From contig NBLN01000004.1 in the NCBI GenBank assembly GCA_002084425.1, positions 53,785 through 117,784 on the forward strand: DNA of 64,000 nt, written 5' to 3'. The number at the start of each line of letters is the position of its first letter. The first letter of the stretch is position 1. Source of the DNA: Desulfobacteraceae bacterium 4572_130 (GTDB taxonomy: Bacteria; Desulfobacterota; Desulfobacteria; Desulfobacterales; Desulfobacteraceae). Of this stretch, positions 46,678-55,115 are shown one piece after another. A program made the translations under genes and the position numbers. The notes beneath the pieces are model-generated. The model was not told where the DNA came from. It worked only from the letters and a program-made list of their open reading frames with translations, and ran no database searches.

Positions 46678-47466
46678 TTGGGAAATAAAAGAGTATATTT
46701 ATTTTCTATAATAAGTTTTATTTTTTGTATTTTGCTGGTTTTATTTGCTCTTCCTGAAATTGTCCATGCTGTTACTTTTCCCATCCCAAGTTTTAAATTT
46801 GGTATTGAACAGGCAAAGACTCCTGAAGAAGTTGCAGTTGTTCTTGAGATAATTGCCCTTATAACTGTTTTAGCATTGTCTCCTGCAATATTAATTTTAA
46901 TGACACCTTTTACAAGGATTGTTGTTGTCTTTCATTTTTTAAGACAAGCTATTGGTACTCAATCCAGCCCTCCTAATCAGGTTATTATTGGATTAGCACT
47001 TTTTGTAACATTTTTTATAATACAACCTGTGGCCCAAGATGTATATTACAATTCTCTAAATCCGTATCTTAAACGTGAGATTACGTATCAAGAAGCATTT
47101 GAAACAGCCCAAGTTCCCATACGAAAATTTTTATTAGTACATACAAGAAAAGCAGATCTTGCTCTTTTTGTAAAAGGCTCATCAGATATTAAAAAGCCTG
47201 AATCAAAGGAAGATACTTCTTTACTGGTTCTTATTCCTGCCTATGTTATAAGTGAACTTAAAACTGCATTTATTATAGGTTTTGTTCTTTATATTCCTTT
47301 TCTTGTAATAGATATGGTTGTTGCATCAGTATTACTTGCCATGGGCATGATGATGCTTCCACCTATTATGATTTCTCTGCCATTTAAACTTATGCTTTTT
47401 GTTCTAGTAGATGGCTGGCATATTCTTACAGGCTCATTATTAAGAAGTTTTGGAGTAGAAATATAA
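46678..47466 (+). CDS. fliP: Flagellar export gate protein FliP (TTG start)
   Basis: 262 residues. An N-terminal signal-like span (about 8-28) is followed by the conserved periplasmic/gate segments: LTVLALSPAILILMTPFTRIVVVFHFLRQAIGTQSSPPNQV, LKTAFIIGFVLYIPFLVIDMVVASVLLAMGMMMLPPIMISLPFKLMLFVLVDGW. An ATG at 46603 would add 25 residues encoded by an F2 repeat. The TTG at 46678 has AAGGAG seven bases upstream and gives a normal signal peptide. Confidence 0.95.
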   Translation: MGNKRVYLFSIISFIFCILLVLFALPEIVHAVTFPIPSFKFGIEQAKTPEEVAVVLEIIALITVLALSPAILILMTPFTRIVVVFHFLRQAIGTQSSPPNQVIIGLALFVTFFIIQPVAQDVYYNSLNPYLKREITYQEAFETAQVPIRKFLLVHTRKADLALFVKGSSDIKKPESKEDTSLLVLIPAYVISELKTAFIIGFVLYIPFLVIDMVVASVLLAMGMMMLPPIMISLPFKLMLFVLVDGWHILTGSLLRSFGVEI

Positions 47467-47524
47467 TATTGTCAACAACATCATTTTTTAAATTAAAATT
47501 TATTTTTTACAGGATCATTAAATT

Positions 47525-47794
47525 ATGACTTCTGAAACTGTTATAGAATTTGCAAAACAAGGTATTATCCTTACCATACTTCTTTCCACGCCAATGCTTG
47601 CTCTAGGACTTATTGTAGGTCTTGTGGTAAGTATATTTCAAGCAGTTACATCAATTCAGGAAATGACTCTTACATTTGTTCCTAAAATAATTGCTGTATT
47701 TTTAGGACTTCTCCTTTTTGCTCCATGGATGTTGGAAAAAATAACATCATTTACAAACAGGATAATAGAAAATATCCCAATGTATATAAGATAA
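47525..47794 (+). CDS. fliQ: Flagellar export gate protein FliQ
   Basis: 89 residues, two membrane spans, with the conserved SIQEMTLTFVPKIIAV segment between them. It forms the helical gate with FliP and FliR. It starts 58 bp after fliP. Confidence 0.95.
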   Translation: MTSETVIEFAKQGIILTILLSTPMLALGLIVGLVVSIFQAVTSIQEMTLTFVPKIIAVFLGLLLFAPWMLEKITSFTNRIIENIPMYIR

Positions 47795-47808
47795 TTCTGG
47801 AGGAAAAA

Positions 47809-48600
47809 ATGGAGATACTCAATTTATTCAATCCTGATGAATTCAAAGTATATCTTCTTGTTCTTGCCAGAATTAGTGTTGTTTTATTTATGATTCCAAT
47901 ATTTTCCACCACAATGTTTCCAGCCCTTGCAAAGGCAGGTTTAGCCATGATTATGTCAATGCTTCTTTATTCAGTTGTTGGCATTGATTCTTCTTTTTTC
48001 CCGGACACAGCTATTGAAACAGGTCTTCTTCTAGTGTCTGAAGCAATGATTGGTCTATTATTAGGGCTTTGTATTAGATTGTTTTTTGGCTCTGTTCAAC
48101 TGGCAGGTCAGGTTATAGGTTTTCAAATGGGGTTTTCCATGATTAATGTTGTTGATCCCCAATCTGGAGCAAATATTTCTATTATGGAGGAGTTAGGTTA
48201 TTGGGTAGCAATTCTTGTATTTCTGGCATTAAATGGTCATCACATTATAATTGTTTCTTTAATAGAAAGCTTTACTCTTATTAAACCGGGCTTTTTTATA
48301 TTTCAAAAAGTTATGCTTGTTAAAATACTTGAACTTGGCTCTATTTTGTTTTTATTTTCTATAAAAATAGGTGCGCCTGTTATAGCAGCTCTTCTCTTTA
48401 CCAGTGCAGCATTTGGTCTTACAGCTAAATTTTCTCCACAAATGAATGTTATGATTGTAGCTTTTCCTTTAAAAATATTTGTAGGGCTTTTGCTTTTTGG
48501 TTTTAGTCTTCAGGTTGTTGCAGTAGTTACCAAAGATTATATTATTGATTTAAAAAAATTACTTTTATCACTGCTTTTCTGGGCAGGAGGTGGAGGATAA
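47809..48600 (+). CDS. fliR: Flagellar export gate protein FliR
   Basis: 263 residues with about six membrane spans and FliR landmarks (LVLARISVVLFMIPIFS, GQVIGFQMGFSM-VDPQSG). An in-frame ATG at 47725, inside fliQ, is rejected because GGAGG lies just before the ATG at 47809. The last gene of the rightward flagellar operon. flhB, its usual successor, is absent here and lies at 39043-40116 on the other strand. Confidence 0.95.
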   Translation: MEILNLFNPDEFKVYLLVLARISVVLFMIPIFSTTMFPALAKAGLAMIMSMLLYSVVGIDSSFFPDTAIETGLLLVSEAMIGLLLGLCIRLFFGSVQLAGQVIGFQMGFSMINVVDPQSGANISIMEELGYWVAILVFLALNGHHIIIVSLIESFTLIKPGFFIFQKVMLVKILELGSILFLFSIKIGAPVIAALLFTSAAFGLTAKFSPQMNVMIVAFPLKIFVGLLLFGFSLQVVAVVTKDYIIDLKKLLLSLLFWAGGGG

Positions 48601-48633
48601 TAGTTTTTTCAAAAAAGCATTTAAGGATAAGCT

Positions 48634-48832
48634 GTGAAAATTATTGAAAAAATTGAAATAAAAAATTTTCGTTCCTTTTGTTTCAAAAGCATATATAAAG
48701 GTTAAATTTTTTCAAGATGATACAGAATTGATTTATCAAAATGAAATTCATGGAAATTTATTTATAGCAGACCGTAATATTTTAGCAAACCAAGCATTCA
48801 ATAGCGAATTGATTGGAGATAAAATCATCTAA
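48634..48832 (+). pseudogene. Fragments of ATPase genes (AAA-type N-terminus and a second coding remnant)
   Basis: A GTG at 48634 with an AAGGAT site opens VKIIEKIEIKNFRSF, the usual N-terminus of RecF/OLD-like AAA ATPases, but the frame stops at 48705. A second frame from about 48662 to the stop at 48830-48832 reads VSKAYIKVKFFQDDTELIYQ and onward, protein-like but unattached to a start. The two appear to be deletion remnants of accessory ATPase genes. Identity of the second piece is not established. Confidence 0.55.
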
Positions 48833-50298
48833 TGACACAAAAAAGAGATATTGCACTAATTAATGAGTTGCTTGATGGCAATTTTGAAAATAACTGTCTT
48901 GAATTTAAAGGCAATAATCAAGACCCAAAAATAATTGGGAAATTATGTTCAGCCTTGTCTAATTCTGCTCGTATTGCAGGAGAAAATTTTGCTTATGTTT
49001 TATGGGGTATTAGAAATTCTGACCATAAAATTATTGGCACCAACTTTGACCCAGACAAAAAAATCAATCTACATCAGGTTGAAAAATTTAAATTAGCACA
49101 AAAATTAAAGCCAAATATAGATTATTCATTTAAAACAATAGACCATCCTAATGGCAGAGTGGTTATATTAGAGATTCCAGCGACGACATTAGCTCCTGTT
49201 GAGTTTGACGGTACAGCTTATGTCAGAATAGGTAGTGCGACTCCTAAATTGGCAGATCATACAAATAAATTTCAAACATTGATTAAAAATTTGCATATTT
49301 ATACTTGGGAAAAAGAAGTTGCTAAATCATTTTTATCAGCAGATGAAGTTTTGAAATTGATTGATTATCCCAGTTATTTTAAATTAACTCATCAAGGATT
49401 ACCTGACAATAAAGTAGTTATTTTTCAACATCTTGAATCAGATGAGTTGATTATGAAAGATGTAGGAGGAAAATGGAATATTTTAAATTTAGGTGCTATT
49501 TTATTTGCAACAAATTTAAACAAGTTCCCTTCTTCTATAGCTCGTAAAGGTGTTCGTTTTGTGGCATATGAAGGCAACAATAAAGCAACTAAAGTTAAGT
49601 ATAGAATAGATAGTTCAAAAGGCTATGCTGTTGGTTTTAAGGGGCTTGTTACTTATATCAATAATCTTTTGCCGTATAATGAAGATATTGGTCAAGTATT
49701 ACGTAAAAAAAAACTTGTTTTTCCAGAAATTGCTATTAGAGAATTAATTGTTAACGCTCTAATTCATCAAGATATGACTATTAGTGGAGCAGGTCCTCAA
49801 GTAGAATTGTTTAAAGATCGTATGGAAATTACAAATCCTGGAAAGTCTTTAGTAGATATTGATAGGATGATTGACTTACCTCCTCGTTCTAGAAATGAGG
49901 GAATAGCTGCATTAATGCGTCGCATGGGTTTTTGTGAAGAGCAAGGCAGTGGACTTGATAAGGTAATTGATATTGTTGAATCATATCAATTGCCAGCTCC
50001 TATGCCAACTCCTAAATTTCAAATGAATAAAGATTCAATGCAGGTAGTGTTATATGCACCTCGTCCATTTGCAAAAATGTCGCAAGATGAACGGATAAGA
50101 GCATGTTTTTACCATACTGTTATGAAATATTTAAGCGGTGATAAAATGAAGAACTCAAGCTTATGTAAACGGTTTGGAATTAATAAAAAAAATGCTGCAC
50201 AAGTAAGTAAAGTTATAAAAAAAGCATTAAATGAGAAAAAAATTAAAGTGGCTGATAAAGAAAGCCCTAGGGCAGGTTATTATCCTTGGTGGGCATAA
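48832..50298 (+). CDS. AlbA_2 (Schlafen-type) / GHKL ATPase protein
   Basis: 488 residues. The N-terminal AlbA_2 domain (about 15-135) has LEFKGNNQDPKIIGKLCSALSNSA and YVLWGIRN. The middle/C-terminal part resembles the HATPase_c_4 region of RecG-like transcriptional-regulator proteins: FPEIAIRELIVNALIHQDM (GHKL N-box) and EEQGSGLDKVID. A C-terminal winged-helix region follows. Such proteins are frequent in defence or accessory islands; the function is unproven. The start overlaps the stop of the preceding remnant (TAATG). Confidence 0.8.
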   Translation: MTQKRDIALINELLDGNFENNCLEFKGNNQDPKIIGKLCSALSNSARIAGENFAYVLWGIRNSDHKIIGTNFDPDKKINLHQVEKFKLAQKLKPNIDYSFKTIDHPNGRVVILEIPATTLAPVEFDGTAYVRIGSATPKLADHTNKFQTLIKNLHIYTWEKEVAKSFLSADEVLKLIDYPSYFKLTHQGLPDNKVVIFQHLESDELIMKDVGGKWNILNLGAILFATNLNKFPSSIARKGVRFVAYEGNNKATKVKYRIDSSKGYAVGFKGLVTYINNLLPYNEDIGQVLRKKKLVFPEIAIRELIVNALIHQDMTISGAGPQVELFKDRMEITNPGKSLVDIDRMIDLPPRSRNEGIAALMRRMGFCEEQGSGLDKVIDIVESYQLPAPMPTPKFQMNKDSMQVVLYAPRPFAKMSQDERIRACFYHTVMKYLSGDKMKNSSLCKRFGINKKNAAQVSKVIKKALNEKKIKVADKESPRAGYYPWWA

Positions 50299-50754
50299 TT
50301 ATTTTTTTTTCTTGACTGGGTTTTGATTTTTAATTGGGTAATTGGGTAATTGGTTAACTGCTTAATTGCTTAATTGTTTAAAAATAAACAACTTAAATGC
50401 TTTTTATTTTTCTTGACTATGTTTTGACTGTGAGAATATTCACAATTACATTGTTATAAACAAAGCAAAAAATAAAAATAGTCTCATATCCTTTAAGAGC
50501 CCGTTTTAAAATTCCTTAATCTGATAATTTTAGATAGTTTTGTATAGATATAATGGTAAAAAAAGATAATATTTAAACAGGTTATTAGAAGAATAGATGG
50601 AATTAGATAATTTAATAACTTAAATAAATATAAAACAAGAGCAGAATTCATTAAGTTAATAAATTTCAGTATAAGCTGGAATAATAGCAAATGCTCAATA
50701 AACTGTGCCAGTAAGTAAAATATTAAATAAGATTGTTTTTAACAAAAAATCATT
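50299..50754. other. Intergenic region with degenerate octamer array
   Basis: 456 bp. It contains the octamer array 50331-50378 flanked by a duplicated TTTTTCTTGACT(GGG/ATG)TTTTGA segment (about 50305 and 50405). The hydrophobic 65-codon ORF on the minus strand at 50493-50690 is not supported. Confidence 0.5.
50331..50378. repeat. Tandem 8-bp array (TAATTGGG type)
   Basis: Six degenerate octamers: TAATTGGG twice, then TAATTGGT, TAACTGCT, TAATTGCT, TAATTGTT. Confidence 0.7.
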
Positions 50755-51055
50755 TTTTCTGAATAATTCCAAGTAAGACTCTATAAGGTCCTGGAGTTCC
50801 AGGGGGAAGAAATGCTACTCTATCATTATTTTTAAGAACTGTATCAAAAGAAACAATTTTCCCATTTACAAAAACTGCTTCTACATCATCCAACTTAAGT
50901 GTAAATTTCATTATTAAACTCTTTACAGTACTATTTTTTTGAATTTTTATAATAGCATTGGAAAATTTAAAATTTTTCTTTTTTAATTTTTTCTGTAAAA
51001 AAGAAAATGCATTAAATGTTATATGTAATAATTCTCTATCCTTATTTTTATCCAT
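50750..51055 (-). CDS. MoaD/ubiquitin-like beta-grasp protein without C-terminal Gly-Gly
   Basis: 101 residues. The C-terminal half is beta-grasp-like, with AVFVNGKIVSFDTVLKNNDRVAFLPPGTPGPYRVLLG, and ends IQKK rather than Gly-Gly, so it cannot act as a classical sulfur carrier unless processed. Start ATG 51055 (AAGGAT upstream) is preferred to a TTG at 51097 that overlaps the upstream gene. It is cotranscribed with the polysaccharide deacetylase gene. Role unknown. Confidence 0.65.
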   Translation of the reverse strand: MDKNKDRELLHITFNAFSFLQKKLKKKNFKFSNAIIKIQKNSTVKSLIMKFTLKLDDVEAVFVNGKIVSFDTVLKNNDRVAFLPPGTPGPYRVLLGIIQKK

Positions 51056-51080
51056 AACTTTTCTATCCTTAAAAAATTTT

Positions 51081-52025
51081 TTAATTAGAAAATTCAACTA
51101 AAACTGAAGCAGATACAAATTTAACTTTTGATTTAAACTGAGGGAAAATTTTCTTAAGTGTTGTATAGGTTACTTTGTATGGATGCCCTATACCAATGGC
51201 TGTTCCATGAAAAAATGCTATATCAATAAGTATTTTCATCTGTTTTTTTATATGGGCTGGACTTTGAATATTATCCAAAAAAACATCTCTTCTTGCAAAG
51301 GGAATTTGCAAATGTTTGGTCAAAGATTTACAAATTGATTTTTTAGATGTCATGCTGTCAATAAAAAAAACATCTTTTTTCTTTAAAACAGTAAATATTT
51401 CATTCATGGGTACAACCATTGATGTTAATCTAGATCCCATATGATTATTAACACCTTTAATATAAGGAATGGCATTAAGATTTTTTCTTACTTGGGTAAT
51501 AAGTTCTTGTTTTGACATATGCGCAAATATCGCTCCAATACCTGGATCAATATCAGGATATTGTATGGGTTCCATGGGTAAATGGAGCATAATATCAACT
51601 TTTTTTTTATAAAGACTTTCTGCAATTTCTCTTCCAAATGGTGAGGCAGGAAGAATTGAAAAAGTAATATTTCTGTCTATCTTGCTTAATTTCTCAGCTA
51701 TTTTTTTATCAAATCCTATATCATCAATAATAATTGCTACCAAAGGAAGTTTATCTTTAGTTCTAGGAAGAATAGTTTCTCTTTCCCTTATTTCAGAAAC
51801 AACAGTATCATCAAAAATTTCAAAAAGTGTAACAGAAGATTCTTTTTTAAAAGATAATAAATCCTGTGATTCTTCAATTTTAAAAATAGGATAGTCTTTT
51901 TCAAAATCATTGAGGCAATAATAATTAATAATCATTATTGCCACCAGGGAAATAAAAATAAAAATTATAAACAAAACAATGAAATTTTTAAGTTTATCTA
52001 GTAATTTATTTTTTCTAACATTCAT
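51081..52025 (-). CDS. Divergent polysaccharide deacetylase family protein
   Basis: 314 residues. An N-terminal membrane anchor (about 15-38) is followed by a Polysacc_deac_2 (DUF610) domain: PLVAIIIDDIGFD, SILPASPFGREIAESL, VDIMLHLPMEP, NHMGSRLTS and IGIGHPYK. It probably acts on periplasmic glycan; in proteobacteria it often follows ctpA/envC. An ORF start at 52049 lies inside an F3 element. The ATG at 52025 is chosen, with its AAAGG site formed by the F3 terminal repeat. Confidence 0.85.
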   Translation of the reverse strand: MNVRKNKLLDKLKNFIVLFIIFIFISLVAIMIINYYCLNDFEKDYPIFKIEESQDLLSFKKESSVTLFEIFDDTVVSEIRERETILPRTKDKLPLVAIIIDDIGFDKKIAEKLSKIDRNITFSILPASPFGREIAESLYKKKVDIMLHLPMEPIQYPDIDPGIGAIFAHMSKQELITQVRKNLNAIPYIKGVNNHMGSRLTSMVVPMNEIFTVLKKKDVFFIDSMTSKKSICKSLTKHLQIPFARRDVFLDNIQSPAHIKKQMKILIDIAFFHGTAIGIGHPYKVTYTTLKKIFPQFKSKVKFVSASVLVEFSN

Positions 52026-52028
52026 TCT

Positions 52029-52225
52029 AAGACCTTTGCACAAACACATTTTTTACAAAAACACTTTTAAAAAAATAAAATATCCTCTACCTTTTAGTTA
52101 AAAAAAATGTTTGTAAATGCCTATAAAATAGAGCTTGATTTCTTTTATCCAAATTTAATGATAGGTATTACAATACATCTTCACCATAAAATTCAAATAA
52201 AATAGAACGATTGTACAAAGCTCTT
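52029..52225. repeat. F3 MITE-like element, copy 2
   Basis: About 197 bp. The left end AAGACCTTTGCACAA and right end TTGTACAAAGCTCTT are imperfect inverted repeats. The interior matches 27774-27971 in order. It separates ctpA from the deacetylase gene. Confidence 0.82.
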
Positions 52226-52274
52226 ATTCTATAATTTTTAATTTCTTAGTTTTGCTTTTTTACTTCCTAGTTTT

Positions 52275-53618
52275 CTACTTCCTATTTATAAAAATATTAT
52301 GGGCAATAAGAATATCAAGAGCTCTTTTTACCTGAGAATCACGATTAAGTTTTTCAAGACTGATAATCCCACGAACTTTTTTATTGTTTTTATCTCTTTC
52401 CCCTCTTTCCCTGGATTGCTTTTTTTTATCTTTTTCAGATTTAAGATGATTTTTCAAATCTTTTTCTCTAACTATTTTTTCATCAGTATCTGCTTGTTTT
52501 GTTTTTTCTTTATCAAGTACATATTCAACTTTAATATCAGGTTTTATTCCCTCAGCCTGAATTGAAGTGCCACTAGGAGTATAATATCGGGCAATTGTAT
52601 ATTTAAGACCAAACCCATCCTTTAAAGATTTCACACTTTGAACAGAACCCTTACCAAAGGATGTTGTGCCTAAAATAATTGCTCTTTTATTGTCTTGTAA
52701 AGCTCCTGCAACAATTTCTGAGGCACTGGCACTTCCACTGTTAATAAGAACAACAATGGGATAAACTCTTTTTTTCTTATTAAAGCCAGCACTAAAAACT
52801 TCATTATTTTCTTTAAATCGTCCTTTAATGGAAACAATTTTGCCTTTTTCAAGAAACATATCTGCTATATTAACAGCTTGATTTAAAAGACCTCCTGGAT
52901 TATTTCTTAAATCAATAATTAATCCCTTTAATGGAATATCTCCAGATTCCATCTTTAAAAGAGCTTTTTCTACTTCATCACTGGTATTTAATCTAAAATT
53001 TGTTATCCAGATATATCCATATCCTTGTTGAATAGTAACAGATCTTACACTATTCATTGGTATAATATCTCTTGTAAGCTTATAATCAATTTGTTTATCT
53101 TTTCGTAATATTGTTATTATAACTTGTTTACCTTTGGGACCTCTCATTTTTTTAACACTTTCCCATAAAGCCATGCCCTTTGTTGTTTTACCATTTATTT
53201 TAATAATTAAATCACCTGCAACAATACCTGCTTTATATGCTGGAGTCCCTTCAATAGGCGAAATAACAGTTAAAATTCCCTGTTTCATAGTAATTACTAT
53301 TCCAATACCACCAAATTCGCCTTTTGTATCATCTTGAAGTTCATCAAAGGCTTCAGGAGGCATAAATACAGAATGGGGATCAAGACTTGCAACCATTCCT
53401 TTTACAGCATTATGAATTAACTTTCTAGTATCAACTTCATCAACATATTTATTTTCAAGTTCTTCAAGCACATTGGAAAATAATTTTAATGATTCATAGG
53501 TTTTTGCCTCTCCTGCTAAAAGAGAATGGTAAAAACCACATCCTAATATTAAAATTAATGCAACAGCAATAATAGGAAAACCTAGCTTAATTATGTATTG
53601 TTTTATCTCTATTTTCAT
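52275..53618 (-). CDS. ctpA: C-terminal processing peptidase (S41)
   Basis: 447 residues. An N-terminal signal/anchor (about 10-33) is followed by a PDZ domain (about 95-180: GEFGGIGIVITMKQG, VVAGDLIIKINGK) and an S41 protease core. The catalytic serine is in NSGSASASEIVAGALQD and the lysine in TTSFGKGSVQ. The C-terminal tail is very charged (about 365-420). A periplasmic protease linked to cell-wall enzyme turnover. It follows the envC-like gene by 64 bp. Confidence 0.95.
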   Translation of the reverse strand: MKIEIKQYIIKLGFPIIAVALILILGCGFYHSLLAGEAKTYESLKLFSNVLEELENKYVDEVDTRKLIHNAVKGMVASLDPHSVFMPPEAFDELQDDTKGEFGGIGIVITMKQGILTVISPIEGTPAYKAGIVAGDLIIKINGKTTKGMALWESVKKMRGPKGKQVIITILRKDKQIDYKLTRDIIPMNSVRSVTIQQGYGYIWITNFRLNTSDEVEKALLKMESGDIPLKGLIIDLRNNPGGLLNQAVNIADMFLEKGKIVSIKGRFKENNEVFSAGFNKKKRVYPIVVLINSGSASASEIVAGALQDNKRAIILGTTSFGKGSVQSVKSLKDGFGLKYTIARYYTPSGTSIQAEGIKPDIKVEYVLDKEKTKQADTDEKIVREKDLKNHLKSEKDKKKQSRERGERDKNNKKVRGIISLEKLNRDSQVKRALDILIAHNIFINRK

Positions 53619-53682
53619 TTTTATATTACACTCCCTTCCCTATTCTGTATTATTTATAATTCAAGTGCCTAGTATACCAATT

Positions 53683-55113
53683 TTATAACGCCATCTTTTT
53701 AAACCATTTCATTGGATTAACAGGCTTTCCATGGTGCCTTATTTCAAAATAAAGACAAAAACCTTTTATGGAGCCAGTATCCCCTGCTATTGCCAAAATT
53801 TCTCCTGTGTTAACAAAATCTCCCTTATTTTTTAAAAATTTTTCTAGATGAGCATACAAAGTATAATAGTTATCACCATGGTTAAGAATAATTAAATTCC
53901 CATATCCTTTAAGCCAGTTGGCATAAAGCAATTTACCTTTAAATACAGCCCTGACTGGGGCTCCTTTTTGAACTTTGATATCAATTCCACTTTGAAATGT
54001 AAAAGAATTATAACTACTATTTTGCCTGGTACCAAATTTAGAAATTATAGAACCTTTCACAGGCATTTCAAGTAAACCATAAAATTTTGAAAAAGCTCCT
54101 TTTTTATTCAAATCTTTATCTGCTTTAAGGGCTTTAATTTCTTTATCAAGCATTTTACTTGCTTGTTTTAAAAATAGTACACTGGAAGAACTAATATTTT
54201 TTTTGTTTTTAATATCTTTTAAAATTGCTTTACGCTTTTGTGTTTTTTTTTCCAATAATCTGATTTGATTTTTTATTTTATTATCAAAATCAATTTTTGT
54301 TTTTCTTTTTTTTTCAAGCTCATCAGTTATCAAGTTCAAACTTTCCATATCACTCATTTGTTTGGTCAGCATATTAAAATCTGATGCAAGTATTTTTTTT
54401 AAAGAATTTTGCTGGAGAAAAAAATCAAATGCAGAATCAGGCATGGGGAAAAGAGCCAATCTTCCAATCATTTTTATTTTATAAAGAGCATTAAGCCTTG
54501 CATAAATATATTTTTTATTTTGAGAAATATTATTATCTAATTTTTTTCTTTTAATAGAAATATCAAAAATAGCAGTATTAAGTTTTTTAATTTCTTTTTT
54601 TGTTAATGATATATTTATCTTTAATTTATTTAACTCAAAATCCAGATTATTTAATGCCTCAATTATCATAGTCTCTTTTTGTGCAAAAGATTGAATTTTT
54701 TTTTGAATTTTTCTTGTTTGTTTGTCTATTTTTTTTTTTTGTTTATTCTTTTCTGCAACACTGTTTTGAATTTTTGTTAAAGTTACATAATTAGAACGAT
54801 TTCTAATATATCCATTAATGTCTTTATGGGATATTTTAAGCCATTTTAATTTATTATTTTTGTTATTAAGTATTTTAACATATAAACCTTTTTCAAGAAT
54901 TCCTAGGATAGGTGCATCCATTGATGGAAATTTTCTTATATTAAGTTTTTCAACATTAATTATACCATACCCGAAAACAGAATTATCTGCTGCTTTAAGT
55001 GATTTTTCCCAAAGGAAAAAAAAGGAAAAAAATAAAATCAAAACAAAAAAAACTTGAAAGAAATCAAAGTTTACTAATTTTTTAAATATTTTTGTTTGCA
55101 TTAAAAAACACAT
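53683..55113 (-). CDS. envC: EnvC-like amidase activator (degenerate LytM)
   Basis: 476 residues. In order: N-terminal span (about 16-36), SH3-like domain (about 48-110, VEKLNIRKFPSMDAPILG), long coiled coil (about 115-320) and C-terminal LytM domain (about 350-470). Metal ligands of active M23 peptidases are missing: the usual His before GxDI is Gln (FQSGIDI), and the late HFEIR is YFEIR, as in EnvC. The location behind ftsEX supports a role as the FtsEX-controlled activator of septal amidases. Confidence 0.88.
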   Translation of the reverse strand: MCFLMQTKIFKKLVNFDFFQVFFVLILFFSFFFLWEKSLKAADNSVFGYGIINVEKLNIRKFPSMDAPILGILEKGLYVKILNNKNNKLKWLKISHKDINGYIRNRSNYVTLTKIQNSVAEKNKQKKKIDKQTRKIQKKIQSFAQKETMIIEALNNLDFELNKLKINISLTKKEIKKLNTAIFDISIKRKKLDNNISQNKKYIYARLNALYKIKMIGRLALFPMPDSAFDFFLQQNSLKKILASDFNMLTKQMSDMESLNLITDELEKKRKTKIDFDNKIKNQIRLLEKKTQKRKAILKDIKNKKNISSSSVLFLKQASKMLDKEIKALKADKDLNKKGAFSKFYGLLEMPVKGSIISKFGTRQNSSYNSFTFQSGIDIKVQKGAPVRAVFKGKLLYANWLKGYGNLIILNHGDNYYTLYAHLEKFLKNKGDFVNTGEILAIAGDTGSIKGFCLYFEIRHHGKPVNPMKWFKKMAL

Positions 55114-55115
55114 TT

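Noticed and set aside
50493..50690. Minus-strand 65-codon hydrophobic ORF
   Set aside because: Hydrophobic Leu/Ile/Phe content is expected from AT-rich DNA. No ribosome site and no recognisable family.
52026..52049. N-terminal extension of the deacetylase (MCLCKGLR)
   Set aside because: Encoded by the F3 terminal repeat. The ATG at 52025 fits family and ribosome site.
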